From the NCBI RefSeq assembly GCF_000381125.1, contig NZ_KB905934.1, forward strand, positions 104,153-168,152: a stretch of DNA of 64,000 bases, written 5' to 3'. The translations under genes were made by a program, and so were the position numbers. Positions 47,940 through 57,740 of the stretch are shown piece after piece (position 1 is the first letter of the stretch; each line of letters opens with the position of its first letter). Below the pieces are notes generated by a model. The model was not told the DNA's origin. It ran no database searches and was given only the letters and a program-made list of their open reading frames with translations. The DNA is from Caldimonas manganoxidans ATCC BAA-369 (lineage in GTDB: Bacteria; Pseudomonadota; Gammaproteobacteria; Burkholderiales; Burkholderiaceae_C).

Positions 47940-50900
47940 ATGACCGATCTTTCTGCCGAATACCGGGCCCTGGCCGCGTACCGCCCCAAGCACAAAGTGC
48001 GTTTCGTCACCGCTGCCTCGCTGTTCGACGGCCATGACGCCTCGATCAACATCATGCGCCGCATCCTGATGAGCATGGGCGCCGAGGTGATCCATCTGGG
48101 GCACAACCGCTCGGTGGACGAAGTGGTGACCGCCGCCTTGCAAGAAGATGCTCACGGCATCGCCGTCAGCTCCTACCAAGGCGGGCATGTCGAATACTTC
48201 AAGTACATGGTGGACCTGCTGCGCCAGCGGGGTGGCGAGCACATCCAGGTCTTTGGCGGCGGTGGCGGCGTCATCGTGCCGGCCGAAATCCGCGAATTGC
48301 AGGACTACGGCGTGGCCCGCATCTACAGCCCCGAAGATGGCCAGCGCATGGGGCTGCAGGGCATGATCGGCGAGATGCTGATGCACGCGGACCAGGATCT
48401 CTCGGTGCATGCCCCACGAGAACTGTCGGCGCTGCAGGGGCATGGCGATGCCGCCTGGCGGGCGCTGGCACGGCTCATCACCGCGCTGGAGGCCGAAGCA
48501 GCGCCTGCTGGGCTGCGCGAGGCGTTGCACCAGTGTGCCGCGCAGGCGCGCATTCCCGTGCTGGGCATCACCGGCACGGGCGGTGCGGGCAAGTCCAGCC
48601 TCACCGACGAGCTGATTCGTCGCTTGCGCCTGGACCAAGACGATGCGCTGCGCATCGCCGTCATCAGCATCGACCCCAGCCGACGCAAGAGTGGCGGCGC
48701 CCTGCTGGGCGACCGCATCCGCATGAACGCCATCGGCCCTTGGCAACAGGGGCAGCGCGTGTACATGCGCAGCCTGGCCACGCGCGAGGCCGGCAGCGAG
48801 ATCAGCCAAGCCTTGCCCGACGTGATCGCCGCCTGCAAGGCCGCCGGCTTCGACTTGATCATCGTCGAGACCTCCGGCATCGGTCAGGGCGACGCGGCCA
48901 TCGTGCCGCACGTGGACGTGCCGCTGTACGTGATGACGCCCGAGTTCGGCGCCGCCAGCCAGCTCGAAAAAATCGACATGCTCGACTTCGCCGAATTCGT
49001 GGCGATCAACAAATTCGACCGCAAGGGCGCGTTGGACGCCTTGCGCGACGTGGCCAAGCAAGTGCAGCGCAACCGCGAGGCCTTCGGTCAGCGGCCCGAA
49101 GACATGCCGGTGTTCGGCACCATGGCCAGCCGTTTCAACGACGATGGCGTCACCGCGTTGTACCAGGCGCTGCGGCCGCGCTTGGCCGAATTGGGCTTGC
49201 CGGTCAAGGAAGGGCGGCTGCCGGCGGTGCGCACGCGCCACAGCACCCACCAGAACCCCATCGTGCCGCCGGCACGCTCGCGCTACCTGGCCGAAATCGC
49301 CGACACGGTGCGCGGCTACAAGGCGCGGGTGCGTCGCCAGGCCGCGCTGGCCCGCGAAATCCAGCAGCTGCGTGAATCGGCCCGCATGCTCAAAGAGGCC
49401 ATTCCCGAAAAGCACAAGGCCGTGGCCGCCCTGCTCGAACAGGCCGAGCTGCGAGAAGCTCAGCTCGAGCCGGCCGCACGCAAGCTGCTGGCCCAATGGC
49501 CACAGATGCAGCAAGCCTACGCGGGTGACGAGTACGTCGTGAAGATCCGCGACAAAGAGATCCGCACCTCGCTCGTGCACACCACGCTGTCGGGCAACAA
49601 AATCCGCAAAGTCGTGCTGCCCAAGTACGAAGACCACGGCGAGCTGCTCAAGTGGCTGATGCTGGAAAACGTCCCCGGCTCGTTCCCCTACACGGCTGGC
49701 GTGTTCGCCTTCAAACGCGAGGGCGAAGACCCCACCCGCATGTTCGCCGGCGAAGGCGACCCGGCGCGCACCAACCGGCGCTTCAAGCTGCTGTCCGAGG
49801 GCATGCCGGCCAAGCGGCTGTCCACCGCCTTCGACTCGGTCACGCTCTACGGTGCCGACCCCGACCCGCGCCCGGACATCTACGGCAAGGTCGGCAACTC
49901 GGGGGTGAGCATCGCCACGCTGGACGACATGAAAGTGCTCTACAGCGGCTTCGACCTGTGCCACCCGAGCACCTCGGTGTCGATGACCATCAACGGCCCG
50001 GCGCCCACGATCTTGGCGATGTTCTTCAACACCGCCATCGACCAGCAACTCGACAAATTCCGCGCCGACAACGGCCGCGAGCCCACCGACGACGAAGCCC
50101 AGAAGATCCGCCAGTGGGTGCTGGAAAACGTGCGCGGCACCGTGCAGGCCGACATCCTCAAAGAAGACCAGGGCCAAAACACCTGCATCTTCTCCACCGA
50201 GTTCAGCCTGAAGGTCATGGGCGACATCCAGGAGTACTTCGTGCACCACAAGGTGCGCAACTTCTACTCGGTGTCGATTTCCGGCTACCACATCGCCGAG
50301 GCGGGGGCCAACCCGATCAGCCAGCTGGCCTTCACGCTGGCCAATGGCTTGACCTATGTGGAGGCGTACTTGGCGCGCGGCATGCACATCGACGATTTCG
50401 CGCCCAATCTGTCCTTCTTCTTCAGCAATGGCATGGACCCGGAATACACCGTGCTGGGCCGCGTGGCGCGCCGCATCTGGGCCGTGGCGATGAAGGAAAA
50501 ATACGGCGCCAACGAGCGCAGCCAAAAGCTCAAATACCACATCCAAACCAGCGGCCGCTCGCTGCACGCGCAGGAAATCGCCTTCAACGACATCCGCACC
50601 ACGCTGCAGGCGCTCATTGCCATCTACGACAACTGCAACAGCCTGCACACCAACGCCTACGACGAGGCCATCACCACGCCCACTGAGGAATCGGTGCGCC
50701 GCGCCATGGCCATCCAGCTCATCATCAACCGCGAGTGGGGGCTGGCCAAGAACGAAAACCCCAACCAAGGCGCCTTCATCATCGAGGAACTCACCGAGCT
50801 GGTGGAAGAAGCGGTGCTGGCCGAGTTCGAGAAAATCGCCGAACGCGGCGGCGTGCTGGGCGCCATGGAAACCGGCTACCAACGCAGCAAGATCCAGGAA

Positions 50901-51233
50901 GAATCGCTGCACTACGAAATGCTCAAGCACACCGGCGAGTTGCCCATCATCGGGGTGAACACCTTCCGCAACCCGCATGGCGACCCCATCCCCGAATCGC
51001 TGGAGCTGGCGCGCTCCACCGAAGAAGAAAAGCAGTCGCAACTGCGGCGCTTGCAAGACTTCCACGCCCGCCATGCCCACGAAGCCCCGGCCATGCTGCA
51101 GCGCCTCAAGCAGGCCGTGATCGACAACCGCAATGTCTTCGAAGTGCTGATGGATGCCGTGCGTTGCTGCTCGCTGGGCCAGATCACCCAAGCGCTGTTC
51201 GAGGTGGGCGGGCAGTACCGGCGCAACATGTGA
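47940..51233 (+). CDS. icmF: Fused isobutyryl-CoA mutase (B12 domain, G-protein chaperone, mutase)
   Basis: 1097 aa. Order: B12-binding domain (about 20-150; [32 protein letters not shown]), MeaB-like GTPase (about 200-420; [16 protein letters not shown] near 208, [33 protein letters not shown]), linker, and TIM-barrel substrate domain (about 540-1097; [32 protein letters not shown]). This is the IcmF arrangement, which interconverts isobutyryl-CoA and n-butyryl-CoA (and pivalyl/isovaleryl-CoA slowly) and uses GTP to load and protect adenosylcobalamin. It lies alone downstream of PPK2. Sequence agrees closely with Cupriavidus IcmF as I remember it. Confidence 0.97.
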   Translation: MTDLSAEYRALAAYRPKHKVRFVTAASLFDGHDASINIMRRILMSMGAEVIHLGHNRSVDEVVTAALQEDAHGIAVSSYQGGHVEYFKYMVDLLRQRGGEHIQVFGGGGGVIVPAEIRELQDYGVARIYSPEDGQRMGLQGMIGEMLMHADQDLSVHAPRELSALQGHGDAAWRALARLITALEAEAAPAGLREALHQCAAQARIPVLGITGTGGAGKSSLTDELIRRLRLDQDDALRIAVISIDPSRRKSGGALLGDRIRMNAIGPWQQGQRVYMRSLATREAGSEISQALPDVIAACKAAGFDLIIVETSGIGQGDAAIVPHVDVPLYVMTPEFGAASQLEKIDMLDFAEFVAINKFDRKGALDALRDVAKQVQRNREAFGQRPEDMPVFGTMASRFNDDGVTALYQALRPRLAELGLPVKEGRLPAVRTRHSTHQNPIVPPARSRYLAEIADTVRGYKARVRRQAALAREIQQLRESARMLKEAIPEKHKAVAALLEQAELREAQLEPAARKLLAQWPQMQQAYAGDEYVVKIRDKEIRTSLVHTTLSGNKIRKVVLPKYEDHGELLKWLMLENVPGSFPYTAGVFAFKREGEDPTRMFAGEGDPARTNRRFKLLSEGMPAKRLSTAFDSVTLYGADPDPRPDIYGKVGNSGVSIATLDDMKVLYSGFDLCHPSTSVSMTINGPAPTILAMFFNTAIDQQLDKFRADNGREPTDDEAQKIRQWVLENVRGTVQADILKEDQGQNTCIFSTEFSLKVMGDIQEYFVHHKVRNFYSVSISGYHIAEAGANPISQLAFTLANGLTYVEAYLARGMHIDDFAPNLSFFFSNGMDPEYTVLGRVARRIWAVAMKEKYGANERSQKLKYHIQTSGRSLHAQEIAFNDIRTTLQALIAIYDNCNSLHTNAYDEAITTPTEESVRRAMAIQLIINREWGLAKNENPNQGAFIIEELTELVEEAVLAEFEKIAERGGVLGAMETGYQRSKIQEESLHYEMLKHTGELPIIGVNTFRNPHGDPIPESLELARSTEEEKQSQLRRLQDFHARHAHEAPAMLQRLKQAVIDNRNVFEVLMDAVRCCSLGQITQALFEVGGQYRRNM

Positions 51234-51291
51234 GCCGCTGGCCGCTCGATCCCCTTGCTGCGGGGTTGCCGGCCGGCGCGGCGGCTTCACA

Positions 51292-51966
51292 ATGGCTGGC
51301 GTGATGTTTGCTGCGCTTCGAGTCCCCGTGGGGTGGCTGGCCCTGGCCGCTGGGCCGGCGCTGGCTGGGGTGGATCCAGCCACCGGCCGCTGGGCGCCGG
51401 GCATTGGCGACCCCACCGTGATGGGCTGGCTGACCGTGCTGGCCTACCTGGGTGCGGCCGCGCTGGCCTGGGTGAACCTGCAAGCAGCCCGCCGCACCCG
51501 CATGCCCTGGCGCTATTGGGCGGCCCTGTCTGCGCTGATGAGCCTGCTGGCGCTCAACAAGCAACTGGATCTGCAAACCTGGTTCACCCAGTTCGGGCGC
51601 GACCTGGCCCTGGCCCAAGGCTGGTACGAACAGCGCCGCCTCGTGCAAGTCGGCTTCATCGCCGCGTTGGCCGGCGCAGCGGCCGTCGTCGCGGTGCTGC
51701 AATGGCGCCAATGGCGCCACCTCTGGCAAGGCTATCGCCTCAGCGCCGTGGGCGTGACCCTGCTGCTGACCTTCATCGTGATGCGCGCGGCCACCTTCCA
51801 TCACATCGACCAATGGCTAGGCTGGGGTTGGGGCGGCTTGGAGCTCAATCACCTGCTCGAACTGAGCGCCATTGCCTTGATTGCCGCCGGCGCCTGGCAA
51901 TGGCGCCGTTTCCATCGCAAAACGGTGCGTGAGTTCTTCCTACGCCATCTCGGGCTGAAGCGCTGA
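51292..51966 (+). CDS. Unrecognised integral membrane protein
   Basis: 224-aa protein with five to six predicted helices (about 5-25, 40-62, 72-92, 115-138, 145-165, 180-205) and a basic C-terminus (WRRFHRKTVREFFLRHLGLKR, mostly charged). FHHIDQWLGWGWGGLELNHLLEL suggests a membrane-embedded His/Trp-rich turn (positions about 168-190). No family recognised. ATG at 51292 or 51304. It follows icmF by 58 bp and converges with the Crp-type gene. Confidence 0.7.
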   Translation: MAGVMFAALRVPVGWLALAAGPALAGVDPATGRWAPGIGDPTVMGWLTVLAYLGAAALAWVNLQAARRTRMPWRYWAALSALMSLLALNKQLDLQTWFTQFGRDLALAQGWYEQRRLVQVGFIAALAGAAAVVAVLQWRQWRHLWQGYRLSAVGVTLLLTFIVMRAATFHHIDQWLGWGWGGLELNHLLELSAIALIAAGAWQWRRFHRKTVREFFLRHLGLKR

Positions 51967-51975
51967 TGAGGGCGC

Positions 51976-52722
51976 TCAAGGCGTCAGTGAGCGGAACACC
52001 TGCCGCTGCAAGCCTTGCAAATCGAGCACCCGCACCCCGCCATACTCGATGCGGATCAGGCCCTGGGCTTGCAACACGTGCAGCGCCTCGTTGACCCGCT
52101 GGCGCGACAAGCCCACCAGCGCCCCCAACTCCTGCTGAGTGATGCGCAACAAGCTGCCCACGCCGGGATACAGCACCGGGTGAAACAAGGCCGCCAAGCT
52201 GCGCGCCACCCGAGCGTCCGGATCGTTCATGCGGTCGATCTCACGCGCGGCGATGAACTGGCCCAAGCGCTCGTTGAGCTGGCGCATCACGAAACGGTTG
52301 AACGGGATGCTGTTGTCCAGCAGCCAGTGGAAGGTCTCGATGTCCAGCCCGGCCACCAAACTCGCCCGCAAGGCCTGCACGTTGTACCGATAGGGCTCGC
52401 GTTTGAGCAGCGTCCCCTCACCGAACCACGCGCCCGGCGGCAGCCCGGTGAAGGTGATCGGCGTGCCGGCCGAAGAATCGTTGCTCATCTTCAGCAGACC
52501 GTCGATCACGCCGAACCAGTACGTCGGCGCTCGTCCGATGCGGCACACCAGCTCCCCCGGCTCGGCCCGCACCACCTGGATGCGAGCGGCAGCCAAGCGG
52601 CGCTCATGCTCATCCAAGTGCGCCAGCCAGGGCACATCGGCCAATTCGGCCTCGCTGGGCGCGCGAGCGCGGCGCAACAAAGCGCCAGTCGGTGGCAAAT
52701 CCTGGGCCACGGCAGCACACAC
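51976..52722 (-). CDS. Crp/Fnr-family transcriptional regulator
   Basis: 248 aa: cyclic-nucleotide-binding-type sensor domain (about 30-150; VVRAEPGELVCRIGRAPTYW, LPPGAWFGEGTLL), dimer helix and winged helix-turn-helix (about 185-240; ITQQELGALVGLSRQRVNEAL). No FNR-type cysteine cluster is seen, and the Arg-Ser pair of cAMP-binding proteins is not clear. It diverges from the acyl-CoA ligase/ABC operon across a perfect 18-bp palindrome and is the likely controller. Confidence 0.9.
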   Translation of the reverse strand: MCAAVAQDLPPTGALLRRARAPSEAELADVPWLAHLDEHERRLAAARIQVVRAEPGELVCRIGRAPTYWFGVIDGLLKMSNDSSAGTPITFTGLPPGAWFGEGTLLKREPYRYNVQALRASLVAGLDIETFHWLLDNSIPFNRFVMRQLNERLGQFIAAREIDRMNDPDARVARSLAALFHPVLYPGVGSLLRITQQELGALVGLSRQRVNEALHVLQAQGLIRIEYGGVRVLDLQGLQRQVFRSLTP

Positions 52723-52752
52723 GGGTTATTCCCCACGGGGGCGACCCTAGGA

Positions 52753-52770
52753 TTGTCGTCGTAACGACAA
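52753..52770. promoter_or_regulatory. Crp/Fnr-type operator TTGTCGT-N4-ACGACAA
   Basis: TTGTCGTCGTAACGACAA is a perfect 18-bp palindrome, 7+4+7, in the 123-bp gap between the divergent Crp/Fnr-type regulator and the ligase gene. Its half-site TTGTCGT and N4 spacing follow the FNR/Crp plan (TTGAT-N4-ATCAA). It lies about 75 bp before the GTG start of the ligase and 30 bp before the regulator start. Confidence 0.8.
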
Positions 52771-52845
52771 CCTGGCGTCAAACTTGTTCCTAGCATCGTC
52801 CACATGCGATGAGCCGGCCAGCGCCGGCCCCACCAGGAGACGACG

Positions 52846-54780
52846 GTGCACACCACCTTTCCGAAACTCATGCTCGAGCACGCGGCTCGCCGGCCGCAAG
52901 CGCCGGCCCTGCGTGAGAAGGAATACGGCATCTGGCAGACCACGACCTGGGCCGAACTGGCCACGCTGGTACGTCATCTGGCCGGCGGCTTGGCGCAGGC
53001 CGGTCTGCGACGCGGCCAACACCTGGTGGTGGTCGGGGAGAACCGCCCTCGCCTGTATGCCACGATGCTGGCGGCGCAATCCTTGGGCGCCATTCCCGTG
53101 CCGCTGTACCAGGACGCAGTGGCCGCCGAGTTCGTCTTCCCGCTCAACAATGCCGAGGTCGGATTTGCCGTCGTCGAAGACCAGGAACAAGTCGACAAGC
53201 TGTTGGAGATCCGTGCCCAGTGTCCCCAGCTGGCGCGCATCTGGTTTGACGACCCGCGCGGCTTGCGCAACTACCGAGAACCCGGCCTGGACAGCCTGGA
53301 TGCCCTGATCGAGGCCGGCCGCGCCTTCGATGCACAGCACCCGGGGTTCTTCCAGTCTGAAGTCGACAAAGCCCGGCCCGAGGACGTGGCCGCGATGTTT
53401 TTCACCTCCGGCACCACCGGCAACCCCAAAGGCGTGGTGCACACCCACCATGCGCTGATCGACCGGGCCTTGGCCGGCGCCAAATTCGACCGCCTCACCG
53501 AGCGCGAAGAAGTGCTGGCCTATCTGCCGCCGGCTTGGATCGGGCAAAACTGCTTCAGCTACGCGCAGTGGCTCGTCTGCGGCTATGTGGTCAACTGTCC
53601 CGAGTCGGCCTCCACCGTGATGATCGACCTCAAGGAGATCGGCCCCACCTACTACTTCGCCCCCCCGCGCATCTTCGAGGGCCTGCTGACCAATGTGATG
53701 ATCCGCATGGAAGATGCCGGGCGCTTCAAGCGCTGGCTCTTCCACCACTTCATGGCCGTGGCGCGACGCGTCGGGCCGGCGCGCATGGACGGCAAGCCGC
53801 TGTCGCTGACACAGCGTCTGGCCTATGCCTTGGGTGACCTGCTCATCTACGGCCCGCTGCGCAACAACCTGGGCATGAGCCGCATCCGCGTGGCCTACAC
53901 CGCGGGCGAGGCCATCGGCCCGGACCTTTTCACCTTTTACCGATCCATCGGCATCAACCTCAAGCAGCTCTACGGCTCCACCGAAACCGCGGTGTTCGTC
54001 TGCCTACAACCCGATCACGAGGTCAAGGCCGACACCGTGGGCGTGCCCATCGAGGGCGTGGAAATCAAGCTCGATGCCAACGGCGAAATCCTCATCCGCT
54101 CGCCTGGGCTGCTCAAGGAGTACTACAAAAACCCGCAGGCCACCGCCGAGGTCAAGACCGCCGACGGCTGGTACCGCAGCGGCGACGCCGGCTTCCTCGA
54201 CGCCAGCGGGCATCTGAAGATCATCGACCGTGCCAAAGACGTCGGCCGCATGGCCGACGGCTCGATGTTCGCCCCCAAGTACATCGAGAACAAACTCAAG
54301 TTCTTCCCCCACATCAAGGAGGCGGTCGCCTTCGGCGACAAGCGCGACAAGGTCTGCGCCTTCATCAACATCGACTTCGAAGCCGTGGGCAACTGGGCCG
54401 AGAAGCGCAACCTGCCCTATGCCGGTTACACCGACCTGGCCGGCAAGCCCGAGGTCTACGAGCTCATCCGCGAGTGCGTCCAGAAGGTCAATGCCGATCT
54501 CGCGCAAGACGAAAAACTCGCCGGCAGCCAGATCAGCCGCTTCCTCATCTTGCACAAAGAGCTCGACGCCGATGATGGCGAGCTCACCCGCACACGCAAA
54601 GTGCGCCGCGGCTACATCGCCGACAAATACGCCATCTTGGTCGATGCGCTGTACAGCGGCAAGACCTCGCAGTACATCGAAACCCAGGTCAAGTTCGAAG
54701 ATGGCCGCACCGGCGTGGTCTGCGCCGAGCTGCGCATCGTCGATACCCAGACCTACCCACCTGTGAAAAGGGCCGCCTGA
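52846..54780 (+). CDS. Long-chain/branched acyl-CoA ligase of the AMP-binding superfamily
   Basis: 644-aa ANL adenylating enzyme. P-loop FFTSGTTGNPKGVVHTHH (about 183-200), AYTAGEAIGPD, YGSTETAVFVCLQPDHEVKAD, DGWYRSGDAGFLD and a late Lys region. It makes acyl-AMP then acyl-CoA at the cost of ATP. GTG start at 52846 follows AGGAG. Its stop overlaps the livG start (TGATG), so uptake by the ABC transporter and CoA activation are coupled. Length and layout fit long-chain fatty acid or aryl/branched acid ligases; substrate not decided. Confidence 0.9.
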   Translation: MHTTFPKLMLEHAARRPQAPALREKEYGIWQTTTWAELATLVRHLAGGLAQAGLRRGQHLVVVGENRPRLYATMLAAQSLGAIPVPLYQDAVAAEFVFPLNNAEVGFAVVEDQEQVDKLLEIRAQCPQLARIWFDDPRGLRNYREPGLDSLDALIEAGRAFDAQHPGFFQSEVDKARPEDVAAMFFTSGTTGNPKGVVHTHHALIDRALAGAKFDRLTEREEVLAYLPPAWIGQNCFSYAQWLVCGYVVNCPESASTVMIDLKEIGPTYYFAPPRIFEGLLTNVMIRMEDAGRFKRWLFHHFMAVARRVGPARMDGKPLSLTQRLAYALGDLLIYGPLRNNLGMSRIRVAYTAGEAIGPDLFTFYRSIGINLKQLYGSTETAVFVCLQPDHEVKADTVGVPIEGVEIKLDANGEILIRSPGLLKEYYKNPQATAEVKTADGWYRSGDAGFLDASGHLKIIDRAKDVGRMADGSMFAPKYIENKLKFFPHIKEAVAFGDKRDKVCAFINIDFEAVGNWAEKRNLPYAGYTDLAGKPEVYELIRECVQKVNADLAQDEKLAGSQISRFLILHKELDADDGELTRTRKVRRGYIADKYAILVDALYSGKTSQYIETQVKFEDGRTGVVCAELRIVDTQTYPPVKRAA

Positions 54781-55643
54781 TGACCACTGCCACTGCCCTG
54801 CGCGCCGCCCTGCCCGTGGGCGACGCCCCGCTCGCCGTCAACGATGCCGCCGCGCCGACCAGCGCCCGCAAGATCGGCGACGTGATCCTCGAAGTGCGCA
54901 ACATCTCGCTGAGCTTTGGCGGCGTCAAAGCGCTCACCGACATCAGCTTCGACGTGCGCGAGCACGAGATCCGCGCCATCATCGGCCCCAACGGCGCGGG
55001 CAAAAGCTCGATGCTCAACTGCATCAATGGCGTCTACCAGCCCCAGCAAGGCTCGATCGTCTTCCGCGGCAAGACCTTCAAACACATGAACTCGCGCCAG
55101 GTGGCCGAAATGGGCGTGGCGCGCACCTTCCAAAACCTGGCCTTGTTCAAAGGCATGAGCGTGCTGGACAACATCATGACCGGGCGCAACCTGCGCATCA
55201 AGAGCAACCTCTTCCTGCAAGCCCTGCGCTGGGGCCCAGCCGAGCGCGAGGAAATCCGGCACCGCGAGTTCGTCGAGCGCATCATCGATTTCCTGGAAAT
55301 CCAGGCCTACCGCAAGACCCCCGTGGGCCGCCTGCCCTATGGCCTGCAAAAACGCGTGGACCTGGGCCGTGCGCTGGCCATGGAACCCCAAGTGCTGCTG
55401 CTGGACGAGCCCATGGCTGGCATGAACGTCGAGGAAAAGCAGGACATGTGTCGCTTCATCCTCGACGTGAACGATGAGTTCGGCACCACCATCGTGCTGA
55501 TCGAGCACGACATGGGCGTGGTGATGGACATCTCCGACCGTGTCGTGGTGCTCGACTATGGCAAGAAGATCGGCGACGGCACGCCCGACGAAGTGCGCCG
55601 CAACGAAGACGTGATCCGCGCCTACCTGGGCACCAGCCACTGA
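54780..55643 (+). CDS. livG: Branched-chain-type ABC transporter ATPase (LivG)
   Basis: 287 aa. Walker A GPNGAGKSSMLN, LivG-specific RTFQNLALFKGMSVLDNIM, signature LPYGLQKRVDLGRALA and Walker B LLLDEPMAGM. The ABC signature is LPYGLQKR instead of LSGGQ, a LivG-like variant. N-terminal 35 residues are an extra low-complexity lead. First transporter gene, coupled to the ligase by TGATG. Confidence 0.94.
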   Translation: MTTATALRAALPVGDAPLAVNDAAAPTSARKIGDVILEVRNISLSFGGVKALTDISFDVREHEIRAIIGPNGAGKSSMLNCINGVYQPQQGSIVFRGKTFKHMNSRQVAEMGVARTFQNLALFKGMSVLDNIMTGRNLRIKSNLFLQALRWGPAEREEIRHREFVERIIDFLEIQAYRKTPVGRLPYGLQKRVDLGRALAMEPQVLLLDEPMAGMNVEEKQDMCRFILDVNDEFGTTIVLIEHDMGVVMDISDRVVVLDYGKKIGDGTPDEVRRNEDVIRAYLGTSH

Positions 55644-55654
55644 GGACTCTTGCG

Positions 55655-56584
55655 ATGGGATTCTTCCTCGAAACCCTGTTCGGCGGCCTGATGGCCGGCA
55701 TGCTGTACTCGCTCATCGCGCTGGGCTTCGTGCTCATCTTCAAAGCCTCTGGCGTGTTCAACTTCGCCCAAGGCGCGATGGTGCTCTTTGCCGCACTAGC
55801 CATGGCGCGCTTTTCCGAGTGGATTCCGCACTGGACCGGCATCGAAAGCCGCCTCTGGGCCAACGTGGGCGCCTTCATCCTGGCCATGGCGGTGATGGTG
55901 ATCGTTGCGTGGCTCATCGAAAAACTCGTGCTGCGCAAGCTCGTCAACCAAGAGGGCATCACCCTGCTGATGGCCACGCTGGGCATCACCTACTTCCTCG
56001 ATGGCGCGGGCCAAACCCTGTTCGGATCGGACATCTACAAGATCGACGTGGGCCTGCCCAAAGATCCGCTGTTCCTGTTGGAGAACACCTTCGAAGGTGG
56101 CGTGCTCATCGGCAAGGAAGACCTCTACGCCGCGGGCATCGCGGCGGCCTTGGTGATCGCCCTGACCCTCTTCTTTCAGAAAACCGGCACCGGCCGCGCG
56201 CTGCGCGCAGTGGCCGACGACCATCAAGCCGCGCAGTCCATCGGCATTCCGCTGGGCCGCATCTGGGTCATCGTCTGGAGCGTGGCCGGCTTCGTGGCGC
56301 TGGTGGCCGGGATCATCTGGGGCAGCAAGCTGGGCGTGCAGTTCTCGCTGTCGCTGGTGGCGCTCAAGGCCCTGCCCGTGGTGATTCTGGGCGGCCTCAC
56401 CTCGGTGCCCGGCGCCATCATCGGCGGGCTGATCATCGGTGTGGGCGAGAAGCTGTCCGAAGTCTACCTCGGCCCCATGCTGGGCGGCGGCATCGAAATC
56501 TGGTTCGCCTACGTGCTGGCACTGATCTTCCTGCTGTTCCGGCCCCAAGGGCTGTTCGGCGAGAAGATCATCGACCGCGTCTGA
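55655..56584 (+). CDS. livH: Branched-chain-type ABC transporter permease (LivH)
   Basis: 309-aa membrane protein with about eight helices: LFGGLMAGMLYSLIALGFVLI start, VFNFAQGAMVLFAALAMA, and the EAA-like loop around GIPLGRIWVIVWSVAGFVAL, then VILGGLTSVPGAIIGGLIIG. Forms the translocation channel with LivM. It starts 11 bp after livG. Confidence 0.94.
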   Translation: MGFFLETLFGGLMAGMLYSLIALGFVLIFKASGVFNFAQGAMVLFAALAMARFSEWIPHWTGIESRLWANVGAFILAMAVMVIVAWLIEKLVLRKLVNQEGITLLMATLGITYFLDGAGQTLFGSDIYKIDVGLPKDPLFLLENTFEGGVLIGKEDLYAAGIAAALVIALTLFFQKTGTGRALRAVADDHQAAQSIGIPLGRIWVIVWSVAGFVALVAGIIWGSKLGVQFSLSLVALKALPVVILGGLTSVPGAIIGGLIIGVGEKLSEVYLGPMLGGGIEIWFAYVLALIFLLFRPQGLFGEKIIDRV

Positions 56585-56601
56585 GCCACAAGGAGAACTC
56601 C

Positions 56602-57666
56602 ATGCTCTACCGTGAGAACGGCCAGTTCAAAACCAGCTACGCGGCCGACCTGGCCATCTTCCCGATCCGGCAAGACCGCATCGCCATCGGTCTGTTGTTG
56701 GTGTTTGCGGCGATCGTGGTTCCGGCCGTGGCCTCAGAGTACCTCTTGCGCGCGATCCTCATCCCCTTCCTGATCCTGTCGCTGGCGGCACTGGGCCTGA
56801 ACATCCTGGTGGGCTACTGCGGCCAAATCTCGTTGGGCACCGGCGCCTTCATGGCCGTCGGCGCCTATGCCGCCTACAACTTCCACGTCCGCATCGAAGG
56901 CATGCCGCTCATCGCCTCGCTGTTGATGGGGGGAGTCTGCGCCACCGCCGTGGGCGTGCTCTTTGGCATTCCCTCGCTGCGCATCAAAGGCCTGTACCTG
57001 GCCGTGGCCACCCTGGCCGCGCAGTTCTTCGCCGACTGGGCCTTTCTGCGCATCCAGTGGTTCACCAACCACTCGGCCTCCGGATCGGTGTCGGTCTCCA
57101 ACCTCCAAGTGCTGGGCTGGGGCATCGACACCCCGGTCGAGAAGTACGTGCTCTGCCTGGTCTTCGTCGTGGTGTTCGCGCTGCTGGCCAAAAACCTCGT
57201 GCGCAGCGCCATCGGACGCGAATGGATGGCCATCCGCGACATGGACGTGGCCGCCAGCGTCATCGGCATCCGTCCGGTGTATGCCAAGCTGACGGCCTTT
57301 GCGGTGAGCTCCTTCATCGTGGGCGTGGCCGGCGCGCTGTGGGGCTTCATCCACCTGGGATCCTGGGAGCCGGCCGCCTTCGGCATCGACCGCTCCTTCC
57401 AGCTGCTGTTCATGATCATCATCGGCGGGCTGGGCTCCATCATGGGCAGCTTCTTCGGTGCGGCCTTCATCGTGATACTGCCCATCCTGCTCAACCAGGT
57501 GCCACTGTGGCTCGGAGTGCCCATCTCCACGGCCCTGGCCTCGCACCTGGAGTTCATGATCTTCGGCGCGCTCATCGTCTTCTTCCTGATCGTCGAACCG
57601 CACGGTCTGGCCCGGCTGTGGTCCATCGGCAAGGAAAAGCTGCGCCTATGGCCCTTCCCGCACTGA
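56602..57666 (+). CDS. livM: Branched-chain-type ABC transporter permease (LivM)
   Basis: 354-aa membrane protein with about ten helices. LNILVGYCGQISLGTGAFMAVGAY, GIPSLRIKGLYLAVATLAAQ and IIGGLGSIMGSFFGAAFIV are LivM marks. AAGGAGA precedes the ATG, 17 bp after livH. Contains a soluble N-terminal lead of about 25 residues. Confidence 0.94.
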   Translation: MLYRENGQFKTSYAADLAIFPIRQDRIAIGLLLVFAAIVVPAVASEYLLRAILIPFLILSLAALGLNILVGYCGQISLGTGAFMAVGAYAAYNFHVRIEGMPLIASLLMGGVCATAVGVLFGIPSLRIKGLYLAVATLAAQFFADWAFLRIQWFTNHSASGSVSVSNLQVLGWGIDTPVEKYVLCLVFVVVFALLAKNLVRSAIGREWMAIRDMDVAASVIGIRPVYAKLTAFAVSSFIVGVAGALWGFIHLGSWEPAAFGIDRSFQLLFMIIIGGLGSIMGSFFGAAFIVILPILLNQVPLWLGVPISTALASHLEFMIFGALIVFFLIVEPHGLARLWSIGKEKLRLWPFPH

Positions 57667-57740
57667 GTCCTCCCGGACACTTCCTTTCACGACGAGCATC
57701 CCGACGCACCCCGCGTGCATCCACCCCAAAGGAGACAAGC

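Noticed and set aside
47922..51416. Open frame of more than 1100 codons opposite icmF
   Set aside because: It is the antisense shadow of a clear IcmF gene in high-GC DNA; translation is His/Gln/Arg-rich with no family match.
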